A stretch of DNA of 50,763 nucleotides from Planctomycetota bacterium. Its GTDB lineage: Bacteria > Planctomycetota > Planctomycetia > Pirellulales > Pirellulaceae. Under the pieces are notes generated by a model. That model was not told where the DNA came from, ran no database searches, and saw nothing but the letters and a program-made list of their open reading frames with translations. Location of the stretch: NCBI GenBank assembly GCA_017303505.1, contig JAFLCP010000047.1:1-50763 (forward strand). Direction: 5' to 3'. The stretch's first letter is position 1. Each line of letters begins with the position of its first letter. Both the position numbers and the translations under genes were made by a program. Of this stretch, positions 1-8,672 are shown piece after piece.

Positions 1-1135
1 AGTTGGGGTCGGGTTGGGGCTCAAGGCGAGGTGCTTGGCCTTGCAATCGTTCAATGGTTTGCAGCGACTCGATAACGGAGGCTGGGGTGGTGAGGATTTC
101 CAGTTCCAGCTCAAAGCTCTTTTGTTCTGTTGGACCCAAGGGTACGACGCGTTGATGGGTTTCTTCGAAGCTGCGTGGGTTGGGGAAGCCAGTGGCTGGC
201 TCGAGGCCGGTCACATAGCCATCGCGTTCTGCAGCGGTATTCTTCCACACGATGAAGTAGGGAAGGGTTGAGGTTTGGCTACGGACTGCGACTCCGAGAG
301 TTTTGGTTGCGTTGGCGAGGAGCGTGGTGGTCCAACCGCTTTCGTCGGCAATGGGCTTTGCGAAGTAGACTTGTTCGGCATAGCCATCTGTGGGTTCTGC
401 ATATTGATTCCATGTGGCAATATCTTTCGCCGCATGTGCATTGCGCGGAACAACACGTTCTGTTGGAATATGAACTTGGCTGCCACCTTCTAGCACGGGG
501 CTACCGATGTTGATGTGATAGAGGAGTTGCATCGAGGAGGGACGCGCGGAGGCATTGAGAACAACATCTTGGATCTTTAGTTTGCGGCTGCCGGCTTGGA
601 GACGAACGGTGCTCTTGAGGCGGAGGTCGTAAATGAGGAAGCGAGTCTCGCACGTGACGGATTCGATGGCAATTTCACCTTTTTCTTCGTCGACGGTGAC
701 CTCCACATATTCAACGGGAAGATTGGCGATGCGTCCATGTAGAGGATATTGCAGTTGGCCTTGGGGGGTAAATTGAGGAGCCCCGTTGCTTTGCAGGCCG
801 CAGCGTACGAGCAATTCGTCAAAGCCTTCGAGCCAACCGATACCGGAGGGATCAAAGATGGGAACAAACTGTGGGTGGACGGGGCCGCGGGTGGGTGAGT
901 TCCAGCCGATGTCGACACCATCGCAGGCGATCTTCCAGATACCCATGCCGCGACTTGGCAGGAATGTAACTTCCATGGGGCCGCTGTTTACGCGGAGCAG
1001 TTCGACTCCTTCGCTCCGTGCCCCGTGCAAACGATCCCAGTAGACGTTGAAGTTACCGAGTGGAGTTGGGATATCTGTGGGGGGGTGAGAGTCTCGGTCG
1101 TACCAATCTAGAAGAGTCCATGCCTTTTTGGCCAT
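1..1135 (-). CDS. DUF4432 family, aldose 1-epimerase-like protein (3' end beyond window)
   Basis: The frame is open from an ATG at 1135 to the window edge, 378 codons with no stop. The product resembles the DUF4432 (galactose-mutarotase-fold) family, sugar-binding beta-sandwich proteins thought to act on aldose anomers. Recognisable points are the N-terminal LPSRGMGIWK segment, the WNSPTRGPVHP stretch, GWLEGFDELLVRCGL, and the later LLYHINIGSPVLEGG. DUF4432 proteins are typically of about this length, so only a short C-terminus is probably missing. A GAAGGA sits 8 bases upstream of the start and a TATAAT lies further up at 1186-1181. It points away from the sugar operon beginning near 2050, and the content suggests the two work on related carbohydrates (inference). 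The exact substrate cannot be read from sequence. Confidence 0.8.
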   Translation of the reverse strand, partial: MAKKAWTLLDWYDRDSHPPTDIPTPLGNFNVYWDRLHGARSEGVELLRVNSGPMEVTFLPSRGMGIWKIACDGVDIGWNSPTRGPVHPQFVPIFDPSGIGWLEGFDELLVRCGLQSNGAPQFTPQGQLQYPLHGRIANLPVEYVEVTVDEEKGEIAIESVTCETRFLIYDLRLKSTVRLQAGSRKLKIQDVVLNASARPSSMQLLYHINIGSPVLEGGSQVHIPTERVVPRNAHAAKDIATWNQYAEPTDGYAEQVYFAKPIADESGWTTTLLANATKTLGVAVRSQTSTLPYFIVWKNTAAERDGYVTGLEPATGFPNPRSFEETHQRVVPLGPTEQKSFELELEILTTPASVIESLQTIERLQGQAPRLEPQPDPN

Positions 1136-1180
1136 GGTTCAGGTCCTTCGAACGGAGGGATATAATTTGAAAGAGCTAGC

Positions 1181-1186
1181 ATTATA
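1181..1186 (-). promoter_or_regulatory. -10-like TATAAT upstream of the DUF4432 gene
   Basis: On the minus strand the perfect hexamer TATAAT lies about 46 bases before the start codon. No convincing -35 hexamer is seen at 16-18 bases, so this is only a candidate. Confidence 0.3.
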
Positions 1187-1270
1187 GACTGAACGCGCTG
1201 TGCCACGGCAGTCCTCAAGGAACGGCGGCCAGCTCTCGGTCGAATTGCTAGTATCTCGCACTTTAATACT

Positions 1271-1438
1271 GCAATGCTAGCAATGCGTTTGGGAGGACAC
1301 ATAAGGTGCCCACATAAGGTGCCAGGCACCAAGTTGTCGGGTTGGGCGGCAAAGCTAGCATTTCAGGGGGCGCGAACGAAAGGGGTGCCTGGCACCTTGT
1401 TAGAGTTTCGGAACGCGGCTCGATACCCTTTGCTAGCA
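1271..1438. repeat. 168-bp intergenic repeat, copy 1
   Basis: The copy begins with GCAATGCTAGCA and ends with TTTGCTAGCA. Inside are two palindromes, GGTGCCAGGCACC and GGTGCCTGGCACC, about 60 bases apart and in near-mirror order, so the unit can fold into a large hairpin. Copy 2 (1489-1762) repeats it almost base for base once an inserted element is removed. No reading frame of protein character was found. GCTAGC or near variants recur at about eight places between 1176 and 1762. Confidence 0.85.
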
Positions 1439-1488
1439 TTTGCGTGCGTCGAATTTGGGTGCGTGGCACCAATTTGGGTCTCAAAGCT

Positions 1489-1762
1489 GCAATGCTAGCA
1501 ATGTGATTTGGGGAATACATAAGGTGCCAGGCTGGGATGACGAAACAGTGTTAAGGCGTTCGAATAATCGCCTGAAATCTACGGGATAGGTGCAATCGCT
1601 AACTGCGGACATCGCCTAACTTTACGCGGTTTCGTCATCCCAGTGCCAGGCACCAAGTTGTTGGGTTGGGGGGCAAAGCTAGCATTTCAGGGGGCGTGAA
1701 CGAATAGGGTGCCTGGCACCTTGTTAGAGTTTCGGAACGCGGCTCGATACCCTTTGCTAGCA
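1489..1762. repeat. Intergenic repeat, copy 2, interrupted by a MITE
   Basis: Same order of landmarks as copy 1: GCAATGCTAGCA, AAGGTGCCAGGC, then CACCAAGTTGT, GCAAAGCTAGCATTTCAG, GGTGCCTGGCACC, and TTTGCTAGCA at the end. It differs from copy 1 by a few substitutions and by 119 extra bases at 1533-1651, which are the insertion plus one target duplication. Confidence 0.85.
1533..1642. mobile_element. 110-bp non-autonomous insertion element (MITE-like)
   Basis: The ends are a perfect 14-bp inverted repeat, TGGGATGACGAAAC (1533-1546) and its complement (1629-1642). The element is flanked by a perfect 9-bp direct duplication GTGCCAGGC (1524-1532 and 1643-1651). Copy 1 of the surrounding repeat (1312-1340) shows the empty site with one GTGCCAGGC. 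Further in, GTTAAGGCG and CGCCTAAC form an imperfect inner inverted pair. There is no room for a transposase, so it must be moved in trans. It sits in the centre of a GGTGCC-A-GGCACC palindrome. The parent transposon family is unknown; a 9-bp duplication fits several DDE families. Confidence 0.8.
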
Positions 1763-2057
1763 ATACGGGGCGTGGTGCGATTGTGTTGTCGTGGCAGGTG
1801 ACTTGTGAGCACGTGTTGCACATTGCACTGGAATTTTGTTCAAAAAAGGGAACCACGGACTTTCATAAGGCAATGAACTGTCAAGGCACCGTGACCACAC
1901 CGGTTTTTGGGGCTTTGAGTGGGTGAATTAGGCCTAATTGGGGGTTTTTGGGCGTGAAGGTTTCCTTCCGCGTCTTGCCGACGGAACGCTGGGCGAATAA
2001 AACCACACGAATATGGTTTTGCGGCAATCGTATCAAAGCAGCAGGAGCGTGACACAA
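1763..2057. other. Spacer before the sugar operon
   Basis: No gene, clear promoter or hairpin could be supported here. It presumably holds the promoter of the operon that starts near 2050. Confidence 0.4.
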
Positions 2058-3311
2058 GTGCGGTTGGATGAAGGTTTGGTCAAAGGCGATAGCATTTCAG
2101 AAATCTTGGACCAGGCGTTAAACGCCGGCGAAGGTTTGCTCCGCTTGACACCAACTTGGGTTCCACGCAGCTTCTTGCACCCTGGCCGACGCATAAAGTT
2201 GTTCCCCGGTGACCTCTATGCTTTTGGCGCTAACCGCGGCGGAATCGATGAACGCTGGTTCGCTAGTACTACAGAAGCTACCAACGAAGGTCGCGAATGG
2301 CACGAAGGTTTGAGCTTCTGCCTCTTTGAAGGAAAGAAATTTCTGCTCAAAGATGCAGTAGCAGAATCTGGAAAGCGCTTGATTGGCCCGGGCATTTTCA
2401 ATAAGTACAACCGCTGGCCCGTCTATTCCAAGTTCTTCGATAATATGGGCCCCATCCCTCACCACATGCATCAATCCCATGAAGATGCAGCCTTGGTAGG
2501 TCAAGAAGGTAAGCCCGAGAGTTATTACTTCCCACCTCAATACAACAACGTTGATAACAACTTCTGTTACACCTTCATGGGCTTGGAGCCGGGAACGTCG
2601 AAAGACGATTTGCGCCGCTGCTTGGAAAACTGGAACAAAGGTGATAACGGCATCTTGGATCTATCGCGAGCTTATCGCTTGAAACGTGGCACCGGTTGGT
2701 TAATTCCGCCAGGTGTTTTGCATGCTCCAGGTTCGTTATGCACCTATGAACCACAATGGGGTAGCGATGTTTTCAGCATGTTCCAATCCATCGTCGAAGG
2801 TCGCTATGTACCTTGGTCGCTGCTCGTAAAAGATATGCCCGCCGATAAACATCAAGACCTTGATTTCATCATCGGTCAGCTCGACTGGGAAAAAAATGTC
2901 GACACGCATTTCAAGGACAGCAACTACATCGAGCCAATCGTAGATGAAGCTGCCAGTGGTCCAGGCTATACCGATAAGTGGGTTGTTTACGGAACGATCG
3001 ACAAACAGCAATTGTTCTCGGCTAAAGAATTGACCGTTGAACCCGGTGCGAAGTGCATCTTGAAGGATCCTGGCGCAAGTGGTTGGATCACCGTTCAAGG
3101 TAAGGGCTCCATCGGCAAACTCGCCTTGCAAACACCTGCTATGATTCGCTTTGGCGAAAACACTGAAGACGAAGTATTTATTTCCTACGAAGCTGCCACT
3201 CGCGGCGTTGAAATCGTCAACACCGGAGCAGAACCACTGGTTGGATTGCGGTACTTTGGTCCAGACGTACATCCAAATCTTCCTGCCACCGGAGCATGGA
3301 AGAAGAACTGA
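2058..3311 (+). CDS. Cupin protein, class I mannose-6-phosphate isomerase-like
   Basis: About 417 residues with a two-part cupin character. The central segment HHMHQSHEDAALVGQEGKPE, followed by SYYFPPQ, recalls the zinc-binding and KPE regions of type I phosphomannose isomerases; GTGWLIPPGVLHAPG looks like the second cupin strand with its metal-binding His. It would interconvert a sugar phosphate or a related sugar in the cytoplasm (inference). The start is uncertain. AGGAG at 2043-2047 favours the GTG at 2058; GTG 2049 and ATG 2013 are in frame upstream, but 2049 is too close to that site and 2013 has none. It heads an operon with a TIM-barrel isomerase (98 bases downstream) and a Gfo/Idh/MocA dehydrogenase. 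The family fit is good; the substrate is unknown. Confidence 0.7.
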   Translation: MRLDEGLVKGDSISEILDQALNAGEGLLRLTPTWVPRSFLHPGRRIKLFPGDLYAFGANRGGIDERWFASTTEATNEGREWHEGLSFCLFEGKKFLLKDAVAESGKRLIGPGIFNKYNRWPVYSKFFDNMGPIPHHMHQSHEDAALVGQEGKPESYYFPPQYNNVDNNFCYTFMGLEPGTSKDDLRRCLENWNKGDNGILDLSRAYRLKRGTGWLIPPGVLHAPGSLCTYEPQWGSDVFSMFQSIVEGRYVPWSLLVKDMPADKHQDLDFIIGQLDWEKNVDTHFKDSNYIEPIVDEAASGPGYTDKWVVYGTIDKQQLFSAKELTVEPGAKCILKDPGASGWITVQGKGSIGKLALQTPAMIRFGENTEDEVFISYEAATRGVEIVNTGAEPLVGLRYFGPDVHPNLPATGAWKKN

Positions 3312-3409
3312 TTTGTCCGCTTCAACCCGTGAATCACATTCACCGCAACTCAACACTCACTGCGACTCAACTTTTCCTCTATCACAATTGAATTTGGAGT
3401 TCTCGTTTC

Positions 3410-4444
3410 ATGAGCCAGCATACATTACCAAAGCTGCATAACGCGATGTGGCCCGGCTTGGTTGGTAAAGGCGATGGACCTGACCAAGAGCCAGCCATCA
3501 GTTTGGAGCAAATGCTTGACTGGACTGCTGCGGCCAACGTCAACGGTCGCAAGTTTGATGGAATCGATTACTTTTTGTTCCATCCACACACCGATCCCAA
3601 CGCCAGCGATGATGAATTATTTCGCATTGCCGATTTGATCGCATCGAAAGGTTTCTCTGTCGGTTCGCTGGTCGCTCCCGTTTGGCCAGGCACTGTCGGT
3701 GACTCAGCGATGGGTGACGATGCTGCTCAGCAGAAGTTTTTGGATGCAGTGAAGGTTGCATGCCGCATCGCAGGCATTTTCAATCGTCATGGTGTTCGCA
3801 AATATGGCGTGATTCGCATCGACTCGGCCGAGTTCGGTGTCTCGAAGTGGCGCGAGAACGCAAAGGCGAACACTTCGCGAATCGCTGATACGTTCAAGAA
3901 AGCTGCTAAGATCGCCGCCGATCATGGCGAACGCTTGGCAGCTGAAGGTGAAATCTGTTGGGCTGGTATGCACAGCTGGCGTGATATGTTGAATCTCTTA
4001 GAGGAAGTTGGAATGCCAGAGTCGCTCGGTTTCCAAGCGGACTTGGCTCATACGTACCTCTATCTCTTGGGCTACAACGCCCCAGAGCATGCACTCGTGA
4101 AAGAAGGTTATAGCGAAGCGGATTTCTGGGCTGCTTATGAACAGATGACCGATAAGCTTCGTCCTTGGACCATCGATTTCCATGTGGCTCAAAACGATGG
4201 GCATGTTCACGGAGCAGGTTCGCACGATAAGACTGGTAAGCACTGCCCAGCTGACGATCCAAACGGCAAGTTGGATATCGTAAAGTGCGCCGGCTATTGG
4301 TTGAAGGATGGTGCTAAACGCGGTATTCAACACATTTGCTGGGATGGTTGTATGTTCCCGAACGCAACCTTGGCGAAACCTGAAACCTGGAACACCATCT
4401 TGAGCACTATGATCAAAGTACAAAATGCACACGGTTGGAATTAA
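3410..4444 (+). CDS. Sugar phosphate isomerase/epimerase, xylose isomerase-like TIM barrel
   Basis: 344 residues with the AP-endonuclease-2/xylose-isomerase-like barrel pattern. Candidate metal ligands on successive strands are E179 or E181 ([11 protein letters not shown]), D211 ([10 protein letters not shown]) and H258 ([12 protein letters not shown]), which is the usual Glu-Asp-His order of these metal-dependent isomerases. A GGAG precedes the ATG (CATGAGCCAGC). It lies between the cupin protein and the Gfo/Idh/MocA dehydrogenase on the same strand, only 36 bases before the latter. This trio is common in sugar or inositol catabolic operons, where the isomerase acts on the keto-sugar product of the dehydrogenase (established for related operons, inferred here). 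No substrate can be named. Confidence 0.8.
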   Translation: MSQHTLPKLHNAMWPGLVGKGDGPDQEPAISLEQMLDWTAAANVNGRKFDGIDYFLFHPHTDPNASDDELFRIADLIASKGFSVGSLVAPVWPGTVGDSAMGDDAAQQKFLDAVKVACRIAGIFNRHGVRKYGVIRIDSAEFGVSKWRENAKANTSRIADTFKKAAKIAADHGERLAAEGEICWAGMHSWRDMLNLLEEVGMPESLGFQADLAHTYLYLLGYNAPEHALVKEGYSEADFWAAYEQMTDKLRPWTIDFHVAQNDGHVHGAGSHDKTGKHCPADDPNGKLDIVKCAGYWLKDGAKRGIQHICWDGCMFPNATLAKPETWNTILSTMIKVQNAHGWN

Positions 4445-4480
4445 TCACTCAACACTACTAAACAACTAGGAACACTATCT

Positions 4481-5620
4481 ATGTCACATATTCCTCTTCG
4501 CATTGGTATGGTCGGCTACGGCTTTATGGGCCGGGCTCATTCGAATGGTTATTCACAAGCTAATCACTTCTTCAATTTGAAGTACAAGCCTGTGTTGCAA
4601 GCTGTGGCCGCACGCAACGCAGAGAAGGCTCGTGCCTTCGCGGATCAATGGGGCTATCAAGATATCGAAACCGATTGGCGCAAGTTGGTCGAACGCAAAG
4701 ACATCGATGCGATCGATATCTGCACGCCAAATAACTTGCACAAAGAAATTGCATTGGCTGCTGCAGCCAATGGCAAAATGATTTTGTGCGAGAAGCCATT
4801 GTCGATGAACACTGCAGAAGGCGAAGAAATGTGCCAAGCTGTGGAAAAGGCAGGCGTTGCTAACACCGTTTGGTACAACTACCGACGTATTCCTGCCGTA
4901 ACAATGGCGAAGCAGTTGATCGATGAAGGCAAGTTGGGACGCATCTTCCATTATCGCGCCATGTTCTTGCAGGACTGGACCATTTCTGAGGATGTTCCAC
5001 AAGGTGGTACGGCAACTTGGCGCTTAGATGCTCAGGCTGCAGGCAGCGGCGTGACGGGCGACTTGCTCGCTCATTGCATCGACACTGCAATATGGCTCAA
5101 TGGTAGCATCACAGGTGTGACCGCCATGACCGAAACGTTTGTGAAAGAACGCATGCACGCTGAGACCGGCAAGAAGCAAGAAGTAAAGATCGACGACGCC
5201 GCTGCGTTTTTGGCTCGATTCCAAAACGGCTCGTTGGCTACCTTTGAGTCGACTCGTTATGCCCGTGGCCATAAAGCTCTTTACACCTTAGAAATCAATG
5301 GTGAAAAGGCATCTATCAAATGGGACTTGCATGACCTCCACCGCTTGAGCTTCTTTGATCATCGCGATGAAGGTCGCCTTCGCGGCTGGAAGAGCATCCA
5401 CGTTTCGGACGGCGATCAGCCTTACATGAAGAATTGGTGGGTTCCCGGTTTGCAAATCGGTTACGAACACAGCTTTGTGCATCAAGTGGTCGACTTCTTG
5501 AAGTCTTTGGAAACAGGTCAGCCTTGCAGCCCAACGTTCCGCGACGCGCTAGAAACTCAAAAGGTCTGTGACGCAGTTTTGGAAAGCGCGAAGTCGGGCG
5601 CTTGGGTTGGTATCTCTTAA
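4481..5620 (+). CDS. Gfo/Idh/MocA family NAD(P)-dependent oxidoreductase
   Basis: 379 residues. The N-terminal Rossmann fold shows GYGFMG at residues 12-17, followed by AH. The family motif EKP is at 104-106 ([10 protein letters not shown]), whose Lys contacts cofactor and substrate. The second half has the GFO_IDH_MocA C-terminal pattern with [19 protein letters not shown], whose His fits the catalytic position. These enzymes oxidise or reduce a hydroxyl of sugars, inositols or their derivatives with NAD(P). It belongs to the operon of isomerase-like proteins around it, 15 bases before the next gene. The length is normal. Substrate specificity cannot be predicted within this family. Confidence 0.9.
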   Translation: MSHIPLRIGMVGYGFMGRAHSNGYSQANHFFNLKYKPVLQAVAARNAEKARAFADQWGYQDIETDWRKLVERKDIDAIDICTPNNLHKEIALAAAANGKMILCEKPLSMNTAEGEEMCQAVEKAGVANTVWYNYRRIPAVTMAKQLIDEGKLGRIFHYRAMFLQDWTISEDVPQGGTATWRLDAQAAGSGVTGDLLAHCIDTAIWLNGSITGVTAMTETFVKERMHAETGKKQEVKIDDAAAFLARFQNGSLATFESTRYARGHKALYTLEINGEKASIKWDLHDLHRLSFFDHRDEGRLRGWKSIHVSDGDQPYMKNWWVPGLQIGYEHSFVHQVVDFLKSLETGQPCSPTFRDALETQKVCDAVLESAKSGAWVGIS

Positions 5621-5635
5621 CGAATTGGTGTTGGC

Positions 5636-6370
5636 ATGAATTATTTGGCTCATGCCCGACGCCATTTGTTAACACCTGGAAAGATCACGGGGCCCGGTGC
5701 CGAAGCCGGGCCCTATTTTCTGGCAGGTGTTGCGCTCCCGGATTGGTTGAGTATCATTGACCGCAAAGTTCGAACCCGCAGTGAGTCCGCCGCCAAACTC
5801 TTGTCCGATTCCGATCCTCGAGTGGTTGCCGTTGCGAGGGGAATCATTCAGCATCACTTCGATGATCGTTGGTTTCACCAGACGGAAGAGTTTCTGATTC
5901 TATCGAGCCGCTTTGCGGTCGAATTGCGGCAATATCTCGATATCGAACAGGGGGCTCAGCCCGGTTTTGTAGGGCATATCCTGGTCGAACTGCTATTGGA
6001 TGCGACGCTCACAGCCGAACAGCCCGATCTGCTGGATCAATATTACGCTGCCATGGATTTGCTCGATCCTGAATGCGTTGAAAACGTCGTGAATCGGGTG
6101 AGCAAAACACCGACATCGCTAGTGCGACCGCTGATTCCTCGATTTATTCGCGAGCGGTTCTTGTACGACTACGCCGAGGACGCCAAACTTTTGTGGCGTT
6201 TGAATCACGTGATGAAACGTGTCGGTTTACCACAATTGCCAGAGAGTTTGTTAAACTGGCTGCCTACAGCGCGTGAACGTGTAACGCACGCTCGCGACGG
6301 CCTGATGTCCGGACAACATGAAGATCCCCCTTGGGATCATTGGTCAAATCAATCTACAACCTCTCCATAA
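5636..6370 (+). CDS. AcpH-like (DUF479, acyl-carrier-protein phosphodiesterase family) protein
   Basis: 244 residues. It begins MNYLAHARRHL and has ALPDW, GIIQHHFDDRWFHQ and FVGHILVELLLDATL. This His/Asp pattern resembles ACP phosphodiesterase (AcpH/DUF479), an HD-like all-helical phosphodiesterase. The similarity is by motif only, and the protein is longer than E. coli AcpH. It sits within the sugar operon, 15 bases after the dehydrogenase and 11 bases before the epimerase, and so is probably co-transcribed, though no metabolic link is obvious. Its true substrate may be a phosphodiester other than holo-ACP. Confidence 0.55.
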   Translation: MNYLAHARRHLLTPGKITGPGAEAGPYFLAGVALPDWLSIIDRKVRTRSESAAKLLSDSDPRVVAVARGIIQHHFDDRWFHQTEEFLILSSRFAVELRQYLDIEQGAQPGFVGHILVELLLDATLTAEQPDLLDQYYAAMDLLDPECVENVVNRVSKTPTSLVRPLIPRFIRERFLYDYAEDAKLLWRLNHVMKRVGLPQLPESLLNWLPTARERVTHARDGLMSGQHEDPPWDHWSNQSTTSP

Positions 6371-6381
6371 GGAAAACGAAA

Positions 6382-7218
6382 ATGAAAATCGGTATGAACT
6401 TGTTGCTCTGGACTGGCGAGTTGAACGATGGGCTCATTCCCATTTTGAAGAAGATCAAGGAGATGGGGTTCGACGGCGTGGAATTGCCATTATTCAACCT
6501 AGATTTGGATTATGCCAAATGGGGAAAGATCCTGGATGATCTCGGCTTGCAGCGAACCGCAGTTACCGTACGCAATGTGGAAGATAATCCGATCTCGCCT
6601 GATGCCGCTGTTCGAGCCAAGGGCGTCGCTCTTAACAAGAAGACGCTCGATTGCTGTGCGGCTGTTGGTGCGCAAAGTTTGATCGGTCCTTATCATTCCG
6701 CTTTGGGCCACTTCAGCGGTACAGGCCGAACCGCCGACGAATGGAAGTGGGGCGTAGACAGTATGCGACAAGTGGCCGAGCACGCTGGCAAGGTGGGCGT
6801 CACTTTAGGCGTCGAACCTCTTAATCGATTCGAATGCTATTTTCTCAACAGTCATGCAGACGCAGCTGAATTCGCGCGGGCCGTCAATCATCCGAACTGC
6901 GGTATGATGTACGACACCTTCCACAGTAACATCGAGGAGAAATGTATCGCTTCGGCTTTGCAAGCCTGCAAAGACAAGTTGGTGCATATCCACATCAGCG
7001 AAAACGATCGCAGCACACCAGGTGCAGGCGATATTCGCTGGCCAGAAACTTTCAAGGCGATCAAAGAGATCGGCTATGACGGTTGGTTGGTCATCGAAGC
7101 GTTTGGTCTCGCCTTGCCAGAATTGGCTGCCGCGACACGTATCTGGCGACGCATGTTCGATGATGAATTGAAGTTGGCCGAAGAAGGATTGGCCTTCATC
7201 AAGAAAAGCTTGGCATAG
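6382..7218 (+). CDS. D-tagatose/D-psicose 3-epimerase family sugar epimerase
   Basis: 278 residues from ATG 6382, chosen because AAGGA stands just upstream; an in-frame upstream start would run into the preceding gene. All four metal/catalytic residues of the tagatose 3-epimerase family are present with a constant offset of seven from the Pseudomonas enzyme numbering: E145 (GVEPLNRFE), D178 (MMYDTFH), H204 (VHIHISEN) and E239 (VIEAFG), the two Glu being the acid/base pair. It should epimerise a ketohexose at C3 through an enediolate, with Mn or Co. It is the last gene of the sugar operon and is followed by a long stem-loop at 7252-7285. Related proteins act on other keto sugars or inosose, so the substrate stays open. 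Confidence 0.85.
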   Translation: MKIGMNLLLWTGELNDGLIPILKKIKEMGFDGVELPLFNLDLDYAKWGKILDDLGLQRTAVTVRNVEDNPISPDAAVRAKGVALNKKTLDCCAAVGAQSLIGPYHSALGHFSGTGRTADEWKWGVDSMRQVAEHAGKVGVTLGVEPLNRFECYFLNSHADAAEFARAVNHPNCGMMYDTFHSNIEEKCIASALQACKDKLVHIHISENDRSTPGAGDIRWPETFKAIKEIGYDGWLVIEAFGLALPELAAATRIWRRMFDDELKLAEEGLAFIKKSLA

Positions 7219-7251
7219 AGGGAGCGAGATAGTTCGCAATTTTCAACTTTT

Positions 7252-7285
7252 GACAGAGCGCGGCGATATGTTGCCGCGCTCTGTC
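7252..7285 (+). terminator. Strong stem-loop after the sugar operon
   Basis: A perfect 13-bp stem, GACAGAGCGCGGC with its complement, encloses the 8-base loop GATATGTT. It begins 33 bases after the last stop codon. No clear T-run follows, so it may end transcription weakly or mainly protect the 3' end of the mRNA. Confidence 0.6.
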
Positions 7286-7395
7286 CATCTTGTGTCGGTT
7301 CTGCTTGATCTCTTTTACCTTCAGTGTCGAATGTATCGCTAGTGGTGATTGGGATCGACTCCTTGGTATGCCAGCGACGAAAAACGAGATGCGAC

Positions 7396-7812
7396 ATGCG
7401 AGCAGAGGATTCTGAATCAATATCACCCGAAGAACTTGCCGACTCCCGCGCTTATGCCTTGCATCGCCTCTCATGGGTTGGAACAACGCTGCTGGTCTGT
7501 AGCATTCTCACTCTGCTGTATGTCGGATTTAGCTTCTTCAATGTACTGCTAATGTATCAAAACGCAGAAGAGGATCGGAAGGAACTAGCCGCAATGACGC
7601 TAGCGGCGACGATTGTCATCCTCTTGAATAATTCGGTCATTAGCCTCGGCGCAATTCAGATGATGCGCGGCAAAAACCTTGTGTTTTGCATTGTGGCATT
7701 ATGTTTAGCCATGGTGCCTACCTTGGGTGTTTGTTTCGTTTTGGGAATCCCCATCGGCATCTGGGGGTTATGGACTATTACTAGTCCCGAAGTGCGCCGA
7801 GTCTTTCAGTGA
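7396..7812 (+). CDS. Small membrane protein of unknown function
   Basis: 138 residues from ATG 7396 (MRAEDSESISPEELAD); a longer GTG start at 7324 is possible but its extra residues do not look like protein. The acidic N-terminus is followed by three predicted membrane segments: around residues 30-50 (LLVCSILTLLYVGFSFF), 65-88 (LAATIVILLNNSVISLGAI) and 97-127 (FCIVALCLAMVPTLGV onward). The C-terminus ends WTITSPEVRRVFQ, a pattern seen in small planctomycetal membrane proteins of the DUF4190-like kind (recalled, not checked). It stands alone between two stem-loops, upstream of the ABC operon. No function is assigned. Confidence 0.65.
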   Translation: MRAEDSESISPEELADSRAYALHRLSWVGTTLLVCSILTLLYVGFSFFNVLLMYQNAEEDRKELAAMTLAATIVILLNNSVISLGAIQMMRGKNLVFCIVALCLAMVPTLGVCFVLGIPIGIWGLWTITSPEVRRVFQ

Positions 7813-7822
7813 CGGCGTGACG

Positions 7823-7841
7823 CTGTGGCAACTTGCCACAG
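7823..7841 (+). terminator. Perfect 8-bp stem-loop after the small membrane gene
   Basis: CTGTGGCA-ACT-TGCCACAG lies 10 bases after the stop codon. No T-run follows. It probably separates this gene from the ABC operon promoter. Confidence 0.45.
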
Positions 7842-7905
7842 GGCTGCCATTCTTAAAAGCGGAAGGCGGTCTCAAGTTTCATAGATAGTCAATGAAATGT
7901 CGTGC

Positions 7906-7911
7906 TATACT
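7906..7911 (+). promoter_or_regulatory. -10-like TATACT before the ABC operon
   Basis: TATACT lies 29 bases before the TTG start at 7941, and the AAGGAG ribosome site is in between. No good -35 box is visible. Confidence 0.35.
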
Positions 7912-7940
7912 CGTTGCTCCACCGAATAAGGAGCAAAACG

Positions 7941-8672
7941 TTGAAGCTTGAATTGCGAAATGTGAGCAAGTTCTATCGAGGAAAGAAGGTGGCGTTGTCC
8001 AACGTCACTCTTCGCTTGGAAAGTCCAGGGTTGGTGGGGCTCGTTGGGCCGAACGGAGCTGGTAAAAGCACTTTGATGAAATTGCTTACCGCCAACCTAA
8101 TTCCCTCGCAGGGCGAAGTGCTTCTCAATGACAATTCACTGATCGCTCAAGAAAAGAAACTCAAAGCCAGCTTGGGGTATCTGCCGCAAGAGTTTGGATT
8201 ATTTGAGGATTTGACTACGGCACAATTCCTCGATTACATGGCGGCACTCAAGCAATTGAAGAGTGGTAGCATACGCTCAGAGATAGACCGTGTCATCGAG
8301 GCCACGAACTTGCAAGAGAAGAGACATGCACGTATCCGAACGTTGTCGGGAGGGCAGAAGCAACGGGTGGGGATAGCTCAAGCGTTGCTCGGTGATCCTG
8401 AATTGATGATTCTCGATGAGCCGACGGTGGGACTCGATCCAGCCGAGCGAGTAGCGTTTCGGAATCTTTTTTCGAAGAACGCTCACGATAAACTTGTTAT
8501 TCTTTCGACGCACATTATCGAAGATGTGCAAAGTGTATGCAATCGCCTTCTTGTTCTTGATAAATCCGTTGTGCTCTATGATGGAACTCCTGAAGGTTTG
8601 ATGGAACGACAGGGAGAGGCTTCCTTGGAAGCGGCATACATGAGGTTAATGTCGGCGGGAGGCAAGGCATGA
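7941..8672 (+). CDS. ABC transporter ATP-binding protein
   Basis: 243 residues from TTG 7941. This start is decided by AAGGAG at 7928-7933, seven bases upstream; an earlier TTG/CTG reading has no site. It is a complete nucleotide-binding domain: Walker A GPNGAGKST, Q-loop YLPQEFGLF, signature LSGGQKQRVGIAQALLG, Walker B LMILDEPTVGLDP and the switch His in ILSTHIIEDV. It energises the membrane proteins encoded next; the following gene overlaps it by four bases (ATGA), indicating translational coupling. The subfamily resembles the ABC-2 exporters with separate permeases found beside M1-peptidase fusions. The transported substrate is not known. Confidence 0.93.
   Translation: MKLELRNVSKFYRGKKVALSNVTLRLESPGLVGLVGPNGAGKSTLMKLLTANLIPSQGEVLLNDNSLIAQEKKLKASLGYLPQEFGLFEDLTTAQFLDYMAALKQLKSGSIRSEIDRVIEATNLQEKRHARIRTLSGGQKQRVGIAQALLGDPELMILDEPTVGLDPAERVAFRNLFSKNAHDKLVILSTHIIEDVQSVCNRLLVLDKSVVLYDGTPEGLMERQGEASLEAAYMRLMSAGGKA

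Noticed and set aside
577-921. Minus-strand open frame over the DUF4432 gene
   Set aside because: It is out of frame with the continuous DUF4432 reading, which has clear family motifs; its own sequence is Ser/Pro-rich shadow.
2736-3356. 206-codon minus frame opposite the cupin gene
   Set aside because: Antisense shadow of a recognisable protein; no motif, no ribosome site.
3998-4432. 144-codon minus frame opposite the isomerase
   Set aside because: Antisense shadow; the plus-strand protein has the metal-ligand pattern.
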